From Paenibacillus hemerocallicola (GTDB taxonomy: Bacteria; Bacillota; Bacilli; Paenibacillales; NBRC-103111), in the NCBI RefSeq assembly GCF_006265175.1, contig NZ_VDCQ01000020.1:1-64000 (forward strand): a stretch of DNA of 64,000 nt, in the 5' to 3' direction. The position numbers and the translations under genes are program-made. Positions within the stretch are counted from its first letter, which is position 1, and each line of letters begins with the position of its first letter. The notes beneath the pieces were generated by a model, which worked only from the letters and a program-made list of their open reading frames with translations, searched no databases and was not told the origin of the DNA. This document shows positions 1 through 8,947 of this stretch, one piece after another.

Positions 1-753
1 ACGGTGGATACGACTCCGCCGGGAGTGCCGGTAGTGACGGCTCCGGCGAACAACTCGACTGTCATCGGCAAGCGTCCGGTAATTAAAGGAACGACCGAAG
101 TCGGCAGCAGCGTTGCCATCAAGCTGGATAGCAGTGACGTAACGGCTGCAGTAGACGGCTCGGGCAATTGGAGTTATACGCCGACGGCGGACTTGGCCGA
201 AGGTCTCCATACGTTTAAGGTAAAAGCGAGGGATGCCGCAGGAAACGAGGGTGCGGAATCCTCCGAAAGTTCCTTTACCGTTGCGCTTCCGGAAGTTGAA
301 ATGCTAATTTCAAGCCCGGGATTCCCATCAGTTGTTGAAATTAAGCTAAACAATTTCGATAAACTCTATGCCATAGAGGTTCACTTGGAGTATACGAACG
401 CGTATTCAAATGAGGATGCCGTATCGAACGAAGCGATATTCAACAATCCTGAAACAAGCGTGTCCGCGTATTCCGAATTAATGGATTCCGGCATTCGTAC
501 TTTTACTTATGTAGCAACACAGTATTCGAATGGAACGACGCCAGTAGACAATTTTCCGGCGTTTACGGAAAGAAAATCGCTTTTCACTCTTAACTTGACT
601 CCGGATTTGATAGGGCCCGGAACTGTGAGCATTAAACGGGTGATCGTCGTAGACAAAGATGCGAATATTGTTGGCGACAGCGAACATCCTGAGACATTGA
701 AGCTTGTTAATCCGGAATATTCATTTACAGTTAATGAGGTACCGATGCTATGA
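1..753 (+). CDS. C-terminal part of a large secreted protein with Ig-like and cohesin-like domains (5' end outside window)
   Basis: The frame is open from the first base, so the true start lies upstream and the GTG at 4 is probably not the start. The visible 250 residues begin with a bacterial Ig-like repeat (about residues 1-95: TPPGVPV, then GNWSYTP and LAEGLHTFKVKARDAAGN), typical of tandem Ig repeats in surface adhesins. Residues of about 96-245 resemble a cohesin-type beta-sandwich (VVEIKLNNFDKLYAIEVHLEY, then an LNLTPDLIGPG-like segment), a fold used in cell-surface assemblies of Paenibacillus and Clostridium. The stop codon overlaps the start of the next gene (ATGA), so the two are likely co-transcribed. 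Domain assignments rest on reading residues only, so the cohesin call is moderate. Confidence 0.65.
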   Translation, partial: TVDTTPPGVPVVTAPANNSTVIGKRPVIKGTTEVGSSVAIKLDSSDVTAAVDGSGNWSYTPTADLAEGLHTFKVKARDAAGNEGAESSESSFTVALPEVEMLISSPGFPSVVEIKLNNFDKLYAIEVHLEYTNAYSNEDAVSNEAIFNNPETSVSAYSELMDSGIRTFTYVATQYSNGTTPVDNFPAFTERKSLFTLNLTPDLIGPGTVSIKRVIVVDKDANIVGDSEHPETLKLVNPEYSFTVNEVPML

Positions 754-2195
754 GCGGAATGAGAATGTTCAAATCGCAATGGTTTATGACGATGATGCTG
801 ACCTTGGGGCTCGCCCTCTTGGTCGGCATCGGTCTCTCCACTCGTGCGAATGCTTCTGTCGGTTCGAACTGTATCCCTCCCGTTACATCTTCAGTTTATA
901 TTTCTGTCTACGGCATTGGCGACAATCCCGATACTGTATCGTGCATTGCGGGGAATACAACAGTATTGAACAACGTATATGCCAAATACGATGTAACCCT
1001 TCATGTGCCAACGGACTTTAACGGAAAAACGGCCGTCCTGCTTCAAGGAGGTAAAGCTTCCCTGAGTCCGGAAGAGGTATCGGGGGGAGCGGTAAAGTTC
1101 AGTGGCGTAGAGTTTTCAAAAGGCAGTCAACTAAAGCTGGCTTTGATCCCTTACCGTTATGCGACCGGAATTTTTTATAAAAAATCGGATGATATCATGT
1201 TCATGGGCGGATTTGACGACGATCAACAATTTTATGTTGAAACCGCATCCGCATTCGATATTTACTTTGCCGGCGAGTCCAGTTTGTATGATCATCTATC
1301 AATCGGGGATGGCAGTATGGCGATAAAGGGCAGCGCGGATATTATCGACGGGCGCGCGATCGTCTCGAACGTTCCTATCGGGGCGGGGAATCGGGTTTAT
1401 GCTCTAGTAAGCAAAAATGATGAAATAGAAAAAGCGTATATGATCGGCCAGAAGCCTTTTTCCGACTACCGAATTTTCAAGGTGATCGCCAAGGATGCGG
1501 ACTTGGACTACTATTCAAACGTAGACAGTTTCATGTATGAATGGTTTTCTGAAGAAAGCCCCGAGGAAGGCCCTGGAGAAAGCCTTGACGATTTTGTCGT
1601 GGAGCAACCGGCCGGCAATGTTTTGTTCTATTACGCCATGAGCAACAATTATCCGTTTATTTCCGTCAATGATGGGGTAGATGAAAGAATCATAACGGCG
1701 TATGATAACTATAGCGCGACGGTCGTAACTTCCGACAATGTATACACGCTGGCCTTGAAGAAATCATTGCCGGAAATGGATCAATCGCTCTCCCGTCAAC
1801 CGGTATTTGCCATGAAGTGGGGGGAAGGGGAAGGTGAGTTTCCCGTTCCGAGCATGACGATCTATGTATCGGACAGCCAAGGAAGGGTGTCGTTTCTGGG
1901 AGAAATGGAAACCGAAATCGCTACGTTTCCGCTATTCTTTTATTGGCAAGCAGGTATCCCGTCTCCATTTCGGATTATTCCGGCCGGTTCCGTAGCTTTT
2001 AGTCCCGACGATGATACGAAAGCGGAATTGCCGGTCGTCCAGCTGCTTAGACCCGGTTCGGAATCTTCCATATTCGGGCTGCAGGATCTAGTATGGGTAG
2101 CAACGCGTGCGGATAAATTGAAAGATGAGTACAACGAGCCGTTCGACGTATCGAGACTTTTGGAGTTTCTTATTCCTAGATCGCTGGGTTTATGA
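750..2195 (+). CDS. Exported protein of unknown function
   Basis: A 481-residue protein whose ATG overlaps the upstream stop. The N-terminus carries a signal peptide: basic MSGMRMFKSQW, then a hydrophobic MLTLGLALLVGIGL stretch and an ANA-S cleavage site near residue 36. No catalytic or binding motif was recognised in the mature part, which is rich in beta-type segments, Gly and acidic residues. Its position between a cohesin/Ig-like protein and an NHL-repeat/stalk protein, all translationally close, suggests an extracellular or cell-wall role in the same operon. Function is not assignable from sequence alone. Confidence 0.6.
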   Translation: MSGMRMFKSQWFMTMMLTLGLALLVGIGLSTRANASVGSNCIPPVTSSVYISVYGIGDNPDTVSCIAGNTTVLNNVYAKYDVTLHVPTDFNGKTAVLLQGGKASLSPEEVSGGAVKFSGVEFSKGSQLKLALIPYRYATGIFYKKSDDIMFMGGFDDDQQFYVETASAFDIYFAGESSLYDHLSIGDGSMAIKGSADIIDGRAIVSNVPIGAGNRVYALVSKNDEIEKAYMIGQKPFSDYRIFKVIAKDADLDYYSNVDSFMYEWFSEESPEEGPGESLDDFVVEQPAGNVLFYYAMSNNYPFISVNDGVDERIITAYDNYSATVVTSDNVYTLALKKSLPEMDQSLSRQPVFAMKWGEGEGEFPVPSMTIYVSDSQGRVSFLGEMETEIATFPLFFYWQAGIPSPFRIIPAGSVAFSPDDDTKAELPVVQLLRPGSESSIFGLQDLVWVATRADKLKDEYNEPFDVSRLLEFLIPRSLGL

Positions 2196-2210
2196 GCAAA
2201 GGAGAAGCCG

Positions 2211-3821
2211 ATGAAAAAAACATTCAAACTGATAGCCTCGCCGTTGCTGGCCGCAGCGATGCTCCTGACCGGCGCGACGGCCTTCGGAGCAGGCATCGAT
2301 AAAGCGGTAGTCGGCGGAGAAGGGCAGCTGTTATCCCAAGTATCGACGTCGGCAGGGAAAGGCGACTTGGGCGAAACGAACGGAAAAGCGGCGGAGGCGA
2401 CGTTCCGCGCTCCATGGAGCTTGCTGCCGCTGGCCGATGGTTCGGTTCTGATCGCGGACGCGAGAAGCCAGCTGATCCGGAAGCTGTCCGGCAACGAGAT
2501 CAGTTCGTTCGCCGGCATTACGATCAGCAAGGACGCCTATAACTACCCGATCGGCGGATTGCTGGACGGCAAGGAGAATACGGCCGTCTTCCAGCAGCCG
2601 AAAGGGTTGGCCGCCGATACGAAGGGCAACATCTATGTCGCCGATGAGAAAAATCATGCGATCCGTAAAATCGATAAGGACGGAAACGTCACGACTCTAG
2701 CCGGCAACGGCGTGTTCGGCAACAAGGACGGCAAAGGAAAAGAGGCTTCGTTCAAGTTTCCTCAGGACGTCGCGGCAACTTCGGACGGAACCGTGTATGT
2801 CGCGGATACGCTGAATAACGAGATTCGCAAAATAACGGCTGACGGAACCGTTACGACGCTGAACGCTCCTTCGAAGCGGGTTGTGGAAGTGGTGCCGGGC
2901 CAAGTCGTACCGGCCGGCGAATATGCGGATGGGCCGCTGGCGACGGCGAAATTCAACGAACCGACCGGCATTGTCATCGATTCCAAAGGGAACCTGTACG
3001 TCAGCGACTCCGGCAACCAACTGATCCGGTACGTCGACTTGACGTCGAATACGGTGACGACCGTTGCCGGCAGCACTTCCGTCCAGTATGCGAAGTCGGA
3101 GCTGTATGTATCGGGAGATTTCGCCGACGGCGCAGCCGCGCAAGCGAAATTCAACTTCCCGAGAGGACTCGCGCTTACGCCTGACGGCGGTCTTCTGATC
3201 GCGGACAGCTTGAACCATTCGATCCGTTATTTGAAGGACGGCGTAGTCAAGACGATCGCCGGGGAGAAGGACGGATACGGGGGAAGCGCGGATGGAACGG
3301 AACGCAATGCGGAGCTGCACCATCCGTCGGACGTAGCGGTGCTCGGCGATGGAAGCTTGCTGGTGGCGGATGCGTACAATAATAAAATACGCAAAATCGA
3401 CTTCTACGACCTGCCGGCCGGTATAACCGCAGACGGTACGATCAAGGTCGTGTACGGCAACAAAAAAATCGAGTTCGACGCTCAGCCGGAGCTAAGCAAC
3501 GACCGGACGATGGTGCCGGTACGCATCATTACCGAAGCGCTAGGGTTCGCCGTCAAATTTGACGAGAATCCGCAAACGACGGAACAAACCGTCGATTTGA
3601 GCAAAGGCGATGCAACGGTCCGGTTGACGATCGGAAAAGCCGAAGTGCAAAAAATCGTAAAAAACGGTTCGGCGACAACGAAAACGATCGATGCGCCCCC
3701 GTATATTAAAGAGGACCGCACTTATGTCCCTGTCCGGTTTTTCGCCGAGGAGCTCGGCCTGGACGTGCAGTGGGATAACGCGACGCGTACGGTCATACTG
3801 CGCGACAAGCTTGCAAAATAA
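2211..3821 (+). CDS. Secreted NHL-repeat beta-propeller protein with C-terminal stalk (copper amine oxidase N-terminal-like) domain
   Basis: A 536-residue protein with a clear signal peptide (MKKTFKLIAS, hydrophobic core, cleavage near AFGAG). From about residue 60 to 400 there are six or more NHL-type blades with recurrent NxxYVADxxNxxIRKI patterns, for example GNIYVADEKNHAIRKI, GTVYVADTLNNEIRKI and GLLIADSLNHSIRYL. These predict a six-bladed propeller for protein or carbohydrate binding. Residues of about 415-535 form a stalk domain (DRTMVPVRIITEALGF and DRTYVPVRFFAEELGL), common in Paenibacillaceae envelope proteins. The Shine-Dalgarno AAAGGAGAAG precedes the ATG. It is the last gene of the secreted-protein operon and is followed by a strong intrinsic terminator. 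Confidence 0.8.
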   Translation: MKKTFKLIASPLLAAAMLLTGATAFGAGIDKAVVGGEGQLLSQVSTSAGKGDLGETNGKAAEATFRAPWSLLPLADGSVLIADARSQLIRKLSGNEISSFAGITISKDAYNYPIGGLLDGKENTAVFQQPKGLAADTKGNIYVADEKNHAIRKIDKDGNVTTLAGNGVFGNKDGKGKEASFKFPQDVAATSDGTVYVADTLNNEIRKITADGTVTTLNAPSKRVVEVVPGQVVPAGEYADGPLATAKFNEPTGIVIDSKGNLYVSDSGNQLIRYVDLTSNTVTTVAGSTSVQYAKSELYVSGDFADGAAAQAKFNFPRGLALTPDGGLLIADSLNHSIRYLKDGVVKTIAGEKDGYGGSADGTERNAELHHPSDVAVLGDGSLLVADAYNNKIRKIDFYDLPAGITADGTIKVVYGNKKIEFDAQPELSNDRTMVPVRIITEALGFAVKFDENPQTTEQTVDLSKGDATVRLTIGKAEVQKIVKNGSATTKTIDAPPYIKEDRTYVPVRFFAEELGLDVQWDNATRTVILRDKLAK

Positions 3822-3841
3822 TACAATCAGCTTACAGGATG

Positions 3842-3877
3842 GAAGCCGTCGATTCGACAGGCTTCTTTCTTTTTTTC
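3842..3877 (+). terminator. Intrinsic terminator after the NHL-repeat gene
   Basis: GAAGCC (3842-3847) pairs with GGCTTC (3860-3865), with GTCG/CGAC extending the stem, followed directly by a T-rich tract. Confidence 0.8.
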
Positions 3878-4022
3878 GCTCCACGCCCGACAACCTCGTA
3901 CCGAAGCACCATTTTCGCACGGTCCCTTCAAAACCGCAACGGAGCGGCCGATATACAAAGTAGAAAATGTCGGATGGCCGTCCGGCGGCCTACGCTCTCG
4001 GGAAAAAGAGGAGGGAAAGCGG

Positions 4023-5480
4023 ATGGAATCGCCACCGGAAGATCCTCAATATTTAAAAGACTATATCAAAGAGCATCCGACCAATAAAATGGCCTGGTAT
4101 TTATTGGGCCGCCAATACGTTGCCAAGGGCGAAATCGGAAAGGCCAATTACTGCTTCGCCCAAGCGGGAGAGGTGTACCGGGCGTTCGAGGATGGAACCG
4201 TATTCGGGGGAGCGGACGAGAAAGAGCTTGAAACGACCGAGGAGGCCGATGCAAGCGCGGGCCCAAAAGGAAAGCGCAAGCCGGCAACGTGGAAGACCGC
4301 CATAATCGGTTTATTGCTGCTGCTCGGCAGCCATATCCCGTTTCAACCGGACCGGTTGGAAAGCTCCGCTACCGAAGCCTCCGCAGCCGCTGCATCCGAA
4401 GAAATTGCCGGTGCTTATGGACAGCAAACTGTGGGCGTACCGGGCTATTCGCCGGGAAGCATTGATGTCATATACGCCGTATCGGGAAGCTCGGGAGCAA
4501 ATCGCACAAGCCAGATCGGAGAACTGCTGCAACGGTTTCAGAATAAAGCGGCGAACAAAGCGGATATGCTGCTGCTGGCCGAGCCGAAGTGGATAATGGA
4601 GCGGAAATGGCTGCTGTGGCCCGTCCCCGCCAAGCCGATCGTAACGGTCGAGCATTCGGAGACGGTTGCCGGCACCCGCCTTACGTATTACGATGCCGGT
4701 ACATGCCGATGCGAGCCGGCAAACGGAGCCGTATCCGCGGCGAAATACGCCGAATGGCAAAACGACCAACTGCAGCAGCTGATCGTCCGTTCCTCGATCT
4801 CGTCTTACGAGGCCGTAAACGGAAAAAGGCCGGACAACATCGACCAGATGGTCCGCAACTATCCGGATAATTGGATGTCGGGCTATACGCCCTCCATGAA
4901 GGCTTATTTCGAACGTTTGGCTGCGGACCGGCAAGGAGGGAGCGAAGCGCCCGGGGGCCTATCTCCTTCCGCCGCTGCAGCCGGCGCCGAGCAGGCAGGC
5001 GGACCCTCGCTATTGCCGGGTGCGGAAGCGTTGCAGCAGCCGCTTCGCATCCTGGTCGACAAGACGACCCATACGCTGGCGCTGGTGAGCGGAAACGTGC
5101 TGCTGCGCAGCTACCCGGTAGGGCTCGGCGGCGAACGGACTCCGGAGGGGGAGTTTTCGATCACGGAGAAGGTGCGCAATCCGAACGGCCGCGACAACGG
5201 CACATTCGGAAGCCGCGGGATGACGCTTTCCGACACGCTGTACGCGATTCACGGCACGAACCAGCCCTCGAGCATCGGCAAGGACAAATCGCTCGGCTGC
5301 ATCCGTATGCTGAAGCCGGACGTGGAAGAGCTGTTCGACATGGTGCCGAAAGGGACTAAAGTGATCATCGGGCAAAACCTGCTCATCCCGGCCGAAACGT
5401 ACCGCTCCGAAACGCCATTGCGGGTTCCGTCCACGACGGACGAGACGAATCCGAACAAAACGTATAAATGGCTGGACTGA
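4023..5480 (+). CDS. Membrane-anchored L,D-transpeptidase (YkuD) with N-terminal TPR-like segment
   Basis: The 485-residue protein starts with a tetratricopeptide-like helix pair (residues 1-50, AWYLLGRQYVAKGEIGKANYCF). A linker and one membrane segment (about 96-112, AIIGLLLLLGSHI) follow. The C-terminal YkuD domain (about 345-460) holds the catalytic signature HGTNQPSSIGK followed by SLGCIRM, with the active-site Cys near residue 426. YkuD enzymes make 3-3 peptidoglycan cross-links or attach proteins to the wall outside the membrane. The TPR would be cytoplasmic and may recruit partners. The middle region (150-300) is not recognised. AGGAGGG-type RBS before the ATG. It stands alone after a terminator. 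Confidence 0.85.
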   Translation: MESPPEDPQYLKDYIKEHPTNKMAWYLLGRQYVAKGEIGKANYCFAQAGEVYRAFEDGTVFGGADEKELETTEEADASAGPKGKRKPATWKTAIIGLLLLLGSHIPFQPDRLESSATEASAAAASEEIAGAYGQQTVGVPGYSPGSIDVIYAVSGSSGANRTSQIGELLQRFQNKAANKADMLLLAEPKWIMERKWLLWPVPAKPIVTVEHSETVAGTRLTYYDAGTCRCEPANGAVSAAKYAEWQNDQLQQLIVRSSISSYEAVNGKRPDNIDQMVRNYPDNWMSGYTPSMKAYFERLAADRQGGSEAPGGLSPSAAAAGAEQAGGPSLLPGAEALQQPLRILVDKTTHTLALVSGNVLLRSYPVGLGGERTPEGEFSITEKVRNPNGRDNGTFGSRGMTLSDTLYAIHGTNQPSSIGKDKSLGCIRMLKPDVEELFDMVPKGTKVIIGQNLLIPAETYRSETPLRVPSTTDETNPNKTYKWLD

Positions 5481-5618
5481 CGAAACGACGAAAAACCCGT
5501 GCCGACGGCGCACAGCTTTGCATCGTCGCAGGGTAGTAAATTTCCTTTGGAACGTATGAGAAGGGATTCTGAACGAAGCAAACTCGCTGAAGTGCATTCG
5601 TGTCGAAGAGGGTTCGCG

Positions 5619-5679
5619 GAGCAATCCGTTCGTCTGTGCATGCAGATGGAACGGACTGCTCTGACGAGCGCTTTTTTTC
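5619..5679 (+). terminator. Long imperfect hairpin followed by a T-tract, downstream of the L,D-transpeptidase gene
   Basis: A 43-nt hairpin (5619-5661) has arms GAGCA/TGCTC, TCCGTTC/GAACGGA and TCTG/CAGA around a TGCATG loop. A run of seven T residues begins at 5672, ten bases after the stem. The gap before the T-tract is longer than usual, so this may be a terminator of unusual form or the 3' end of a small RNA. Confidence 0.45.
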
Positions 5680-5711
5680 TACTACAGCATAATTCCCTTA
5701 CAGGAGAGCGG

Positions 5712-6034
5712 ATGTACCGCATGATTGGTTGGTGAACGCAGGCTGATATGGCCGGCCTATTGCGGGACTGCGAATTCAACAAATAGCGGAACTGGAGTAT
5801 GCTATTGATCCGAGTACTGGTGTTGATTGCAAAATAACGGAAAACCTTTCCGCTATTCCGCTTCTCACGATCATTTTCACCCCGAAAGACCGTGATAACG
5901 GAAGCCTGTTCCGTTATCTTCAAGAGTGTAACGGAATTGGGGACAATAACGGAATATAGTTCCTTTATTCACGGGCAACGTCATGTCACGCCCATCAAAA
6001 GCATCCAGGTCGCATGCGGATTATGCTGTCGTAG
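5712..6034. repeat. Dispersed intergenic repeat, copy 1
   Basis: This 323-bp block starts with atgtaccgcatg and ends with tatgctgtcgtag. It matches a 324-bp block at 8948-9271 with the same borders and many shared internal strings (gcggaactggagtatgctat, attgcaaaat, ccgaaagaccg, ttccgttatcttcaagag). Inside are several hairpins built from the word ATAACGGAA and its complement, including the perfect pair GATAACGGAA / TTCCGTTATC (5900-5924). It lies between a plus-strand gene and a minus-strand gene. Short stop-free frames cross it but none has a convincing RBS. Confidence 0.85.
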
Positions 6035-6089
6035 TTTTTCGTGCCGTCGTCAAGCTCAGCAGCTGTTCCGTCTGCTTCTCTGCAAACGA

Positions 6090-6224
6090 TCAGGGGTTCC
6101 AAATGAGCAGGACGATCATCAGCAGCACGATCGCGCCGATGATCGAGCCTACCCATATAACCGCTTTTCTGTTTACCGTATCTTTCCGTCTGCGCTGCAT
6201 GTAGTTCGGTTTCCGGTTCGCCAC
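6090..6224 (-). CDS. Small single-pass membrane protein (44 residues)
   Basis: The frame can be extended upstream, but the best start is a GTG at 6224 preceded by GGAGGAAAGG, giving a basic N-terminal half (NRKPNYMQRRRKD) and a C-terminal membrane helix (VGSIIGAIVLLMIVLLIW). No family is recognised. Small basic-plus-helix proteins of this type are often expressed during sporulation, but that is only a general parallel. It is divergent from pyrD. Confidence 0.55.
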   Translation of the reverse strand: MANRKPNYMQRRRKDTVNRKAVIWVGSIIGAIVLLMIVLLIWNP

Positions 6225-6434
6225 TGGAATCAACCTTTCCTCCGAAATTAGTAGGTACTGACGGGACTGTGGAGCGAAGAAGCTTTTCAGAATATTATAA
6301 CAAATCGCCCAGTGCAATGAAAGGGTTTACATGGCGTGCGAATAAATCGGATCACGGCAACTCGGCACTTTCTTTTTCCTTCAGAAACGGATAAACTGAT
6401 CGATAGAGTCTACGACAGAACGGAGTGTACTTCC

Positions 6435-7535
6435 ATGCTTTACCGGAATTTGGCAAAACCTGTATTGTTTCAGATCGATCCCGAGAAGGCCCACCATATA
6501 ACGGTGGACGGGCTGGGAGCCGCCAGCCGAGTGCCCGGCATGACCGCTCTCCTGCATTCGCTGTACGGCGTAGCCAGTCGTCCGGAGACGTCCGTGTCGT
6601 TGTGCGGACTGACGTTTCCGAATCCGGTCGGCTTGGCCGCCGGGCTCGATAAAAATGCAAAGGCGGTGGGGGGCTTTTCTTCGCTCGGCTTCGGCTTCAT
6701 GGAAGTCGGCACGGTAACGCCGCGACCTCAAAAGGGCAACGATAAGCCAAGACTGTTCCGACTGCCGCCCGACGAAGCGCTCATTAACCGGATGGGCTTC
6801 AATAACGTGGGCGCGGAGACGATGGCCGCCCATTTACGGCAGGCGGGCCGCCAACGTATTCCGATAGCGGTCAATATCGGCAAAAACAAAGATACCCCGA
6901 ACGAGCAGGCCGAGGAAGATTACCGCACGTGTATCCGCAGGCTGTATCCCTACGGCGACTTTTTCGTCGTGAACATCAGTTCCCCGAATACGCCGGGACT
7001 GCGCAATTTGCAGCATGGCGCGGAGCTGCAAAGCCTCATAGCCGCGGTCAAGGACGAGATGGAGAAGCAGAGAACGGCCTTGAAGCTGCCAAGCAAGCCG
7101 GTATTCGTCAAAATCGCCCCGGACGTAACGGGGAGCGAGCTCGAATATATGGTTGAGACTCTTGTGGCGAGCGGAGTATCGGGCGTGATCGCGACCAATA
7201 CGACGATCGGACGGGAAGGGCTCGGCCACGCAAACGCCAAAGAGACCGGAGGATTGAGCGGGAAACCGCTGAAGGCCCGCTCGACGGAAGTGATCCGCAG
7301 CGTATACCGGCTGACCGGAGGGAAGCTGCCGATCATAGGCTCCGGGGGTATTTTTACGCCGCAAGACGCATATGAAAAAATACGGGCCGGCGCCAGCCTC
7401 GTCGAGGTCTATACGGCGCTTATATACAAAGGGCCGGGCTTGCTGCGCGAATTGAACGAAGGTCTTCTCGGCTTGCTGAAGCGCGACGGTTTTACGCACA
7501 TTTCTCAAGCGGTCGGTGCGGATGCGAAAGCATGA
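6435..7535 (+). CDS. pyrD: Dihydroorotate dehydrogenase, class 2 (quinone-dependent)
   Basis: This FMN flavoprotein of the inner membrane face oxidises dihydroorotate to orotate, the fourth step of pyrimidine synthesis, passing electrons to quinone. The 366-residue product has the class 2 N-terminal helical extension (MLYRNLAKPVLFQIDPEKAH), the Gly-rich LTFPNPVGLAAGLDKN segment and NRMGFNN. The catalytic loop is NISSPNTPGLR, where Ser is the class 2 base (class 1 has Cys). The phosphate-binding IGSGGIFTPQDA and ASLVEVYTALIYKGP follow. ATG 6435 is chosen over an upstream in-frame ATG because the family starts here. Unlike the usual Firmicute case it is not in a pyr operon, and class 2 enzymes are often monocistronic. 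Confidence 0.92.
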   Translation: MLYRNLAKPVLFQIDPEKAHHITVDGLGAASRVPGMTALLHSLYGVASRPETSVSLCGLTFPNPVGLAAGLDKNAKAVGGFSSLGFGFMEVGTVTPRPQKGNDKPRLFRLPPDEALINRMGFNNVGAETMAAHLRQAGRQRIPIAVNIGKNKDTPNEQAEEDYRTCIRRLYPYGDFFVVNISSPNTPGLRNLQHGAELQSLIAAVKDEMEKQRTALKLPSKPVFVKIAPDVTGSELEYMVETLVASGVSGVIATNTTIGREGLGHANAKETGGLSGKPLKARSTEVIRSVYRLTGGKLPIIGSGGIFTPQDAYEKIRAGASLVEVYTALIYKGPGLLRELNEGLLGLLKRDGFTHISQAVGADAKA

Positions 7536-7557
7536 CAACGGTTCAGGAGGCGTGCGT

Positions 7558-8364
7558 ATGGATAGCAGGGATTGGAAAAAGTTTTTGATTCCATACGAGC
7601 AGGCGGTCGAGGAGCTGAAGGTGAAATTCAAAACGCTCCGTACGGAAATGAAAGCCCGGGAAGAATATTCCCCGATCGAATTCGTGACGGGAAGAGTGAA
7701 GCGCATTTCGAGTATTTTGGAGAAGGCGAAGCGGCTTCAGGTTCCGATGGACCGGCTCGAGCAAGGAATCGAGGATATTTCGGGCATCCGCATCATGTGC
7801 CAATTCATTCAGGATATCCGGACATTGTCGGAGTTGATCCGGCAGCGGAAGGACATGTCGGTCGTATACGAGAAAGACTACATTACGAATTACAAGGAAA
7901 GCGGCTATCGCAGCTACCATATTATCGTCGAATATCCCGTACAAACATCGCTGGGGCTGAAGACGGTGCTGGCCGAAGTGCAGATCCGGACGCTGGCGAT
8001 GAATTTTTGGGCGACGATCGAGCATTCGTTGAGCTACAAGCATAGGGAGAGACTGCCCGAGGACGTCAAGAACAGACTGCAAAGAGCGGCAGAGGCCGCC
8101 CATGCGCTCGACCAGGAAATGTCCAGCATCCGCGACGAAATTATGGACGCCCAGAAGCTGTTCGAGGACAATTCGAACCTGGTATCGAAGGTGCTGGGCC
8201 ATATCCAGGACTTGTACTACTACCACCGCGTGCGAGAGGCGGCCAGCTTCCAGTTGAAGTTCAACGAATTGTGGGAAACGGAAGAGATTATGGGGATGCG
8301 CGCGTTGGCTGTTCAGGTAGAAGAAGCGGTGCTGCGGGCCAAGAAGTCGGACCCGTCCCTCTAG
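7558..8364 (+). CDS. Small alarmone synthetase, RelA/SpoT synthetase domain (YjbM/RelQ type)
   Basis: The 268-residue product has only the (p)ppGpp synthetase domain, without a hydrolase or TGS region, so it belongs to the small alarmone synthetases. It transfers pyrophosphate from ATP to GDP or GTP in the cytosol. Visible motifs: SSILEKAKR near residue 60, DISGIRIMCQF near 78, the nucleotide-binding YITNYKESGYRSYHII near 105, and the catalytic EVQIRTLAMNFWATIEHSL near 140. The C-terminal helices resemble the tetramerisation region of RelQ, although the protein is longer than the usual ~210 residues. ATG 7558 follows CAGGAGG; the gene starts 22 bp after pyrD, so they may be co-transcribed. 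Confidence 0.85.
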   Translation: MDSRDWKKFLIPYEQAVEELKVKFKTLRTEMKAREEYSPIEFVTGRVKRISSILEKAKRLQVPMDRLEQGIEDISGIRIMCQFIQDIRTLSELIRQRKDMSVVYEKDYITNYKESGYRSYHIIVEYPVQTSLGLKTVLAEVQIRTLAMNFWATIEHSLSYKHRERLPEDVKNRLQRAAEAAHALDQEMSSIRDEIMDAQKLFEDNSNLVSKVLGHIQDLYYYHRVREAASFQLKFNELWETEEIMGMRALAVQVEEAVLRAKKSDPSL

Positions 8365-8463
8365 TCCAGGATCATTATCGAAAGTCGAGCAGTTCAAGCC
8401 CGTCTCCCGGCTTCGGCCGGATAGCCGCGGGCTAGTTGCGTTGACGACCATGGAGGCGCCGTT

Positions 8464-8877
8464 ATGATCAGTTACGATGTGTTGTATGTGGAATTTTTGT
8501 ATTACTTCAATGTGGAGCGCGACTATTTCGAGTGCCACGAAGTCATGGAGGAGCTCTGGATGGAGGAAGGCCGCAATCCGCTGCATCAAGGGCTGCTCCA
8601 AATTGCGGTAGCTTTGTACCACCACCGCAACGGCAACGTGGGCGGCGCGATCAAGCTGTTTTCCCAAGGGATCGAAAAGCTGGAGTTTTATCCGAAGTTT
8701 ACGCTCGGCATCGATCTTGGCAAGCTGATCGCGGATTCCAACGCTTATTTGGACAAGCTGCTGGGCATTGAAGAGGAACCGTTCGAATTTTACGATCTCG
8801 ATATCGCGATCGTCCACAGCGATTTGACCGCGATGGTCGAGGAGCTTAAGGAATTTCCGCCTGTAAAAGGGTCTTGA
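8464..8877 (+). CDS. DUF309 family protein
   Basis: The 137-residue cytosolic protein carries the DUF309 signature: DYFECHEVMEELW near residue 20, followed by LHQGLLQIAVALYHHRNGN. These give conserved His/Glu positions in a helical bundle. Members are widespread in Firmicutes and cyanobacteria and remain functionally uncharacterised. The ATG follows TGGAGGCGCC. It lies about 100 bp after the alarmone synthetase gene in the same direction. Confidence 0.8.
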   Translation: MISYDVLYVEFLYYFNVERDYFECHEVMEELWMEEGRNPLHQGLLQIAVALYHHRNGNVGGAIKLFSQGIEKLEFYPKFTLGIDLGKLIADSNAYLDKLLGIEEEPFEFYDLDIAIVHSDLTAMVEELKEFPPVKGS

Positions 8878-8947
8878 GATGAACGGCGGGGGCGATCCGG
8901 GGTCGGCATGAACAAAAACTGCGACACATAATTCGCGGACAAAATGC

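Noticed and set aside
478-779. Long minus-strand frames under the cohesin-like protein
   Set aside because: Shadow frames of the coding plus strand: no RBS, no protein-like motifs, and they run against a clear domain-bearing gene.
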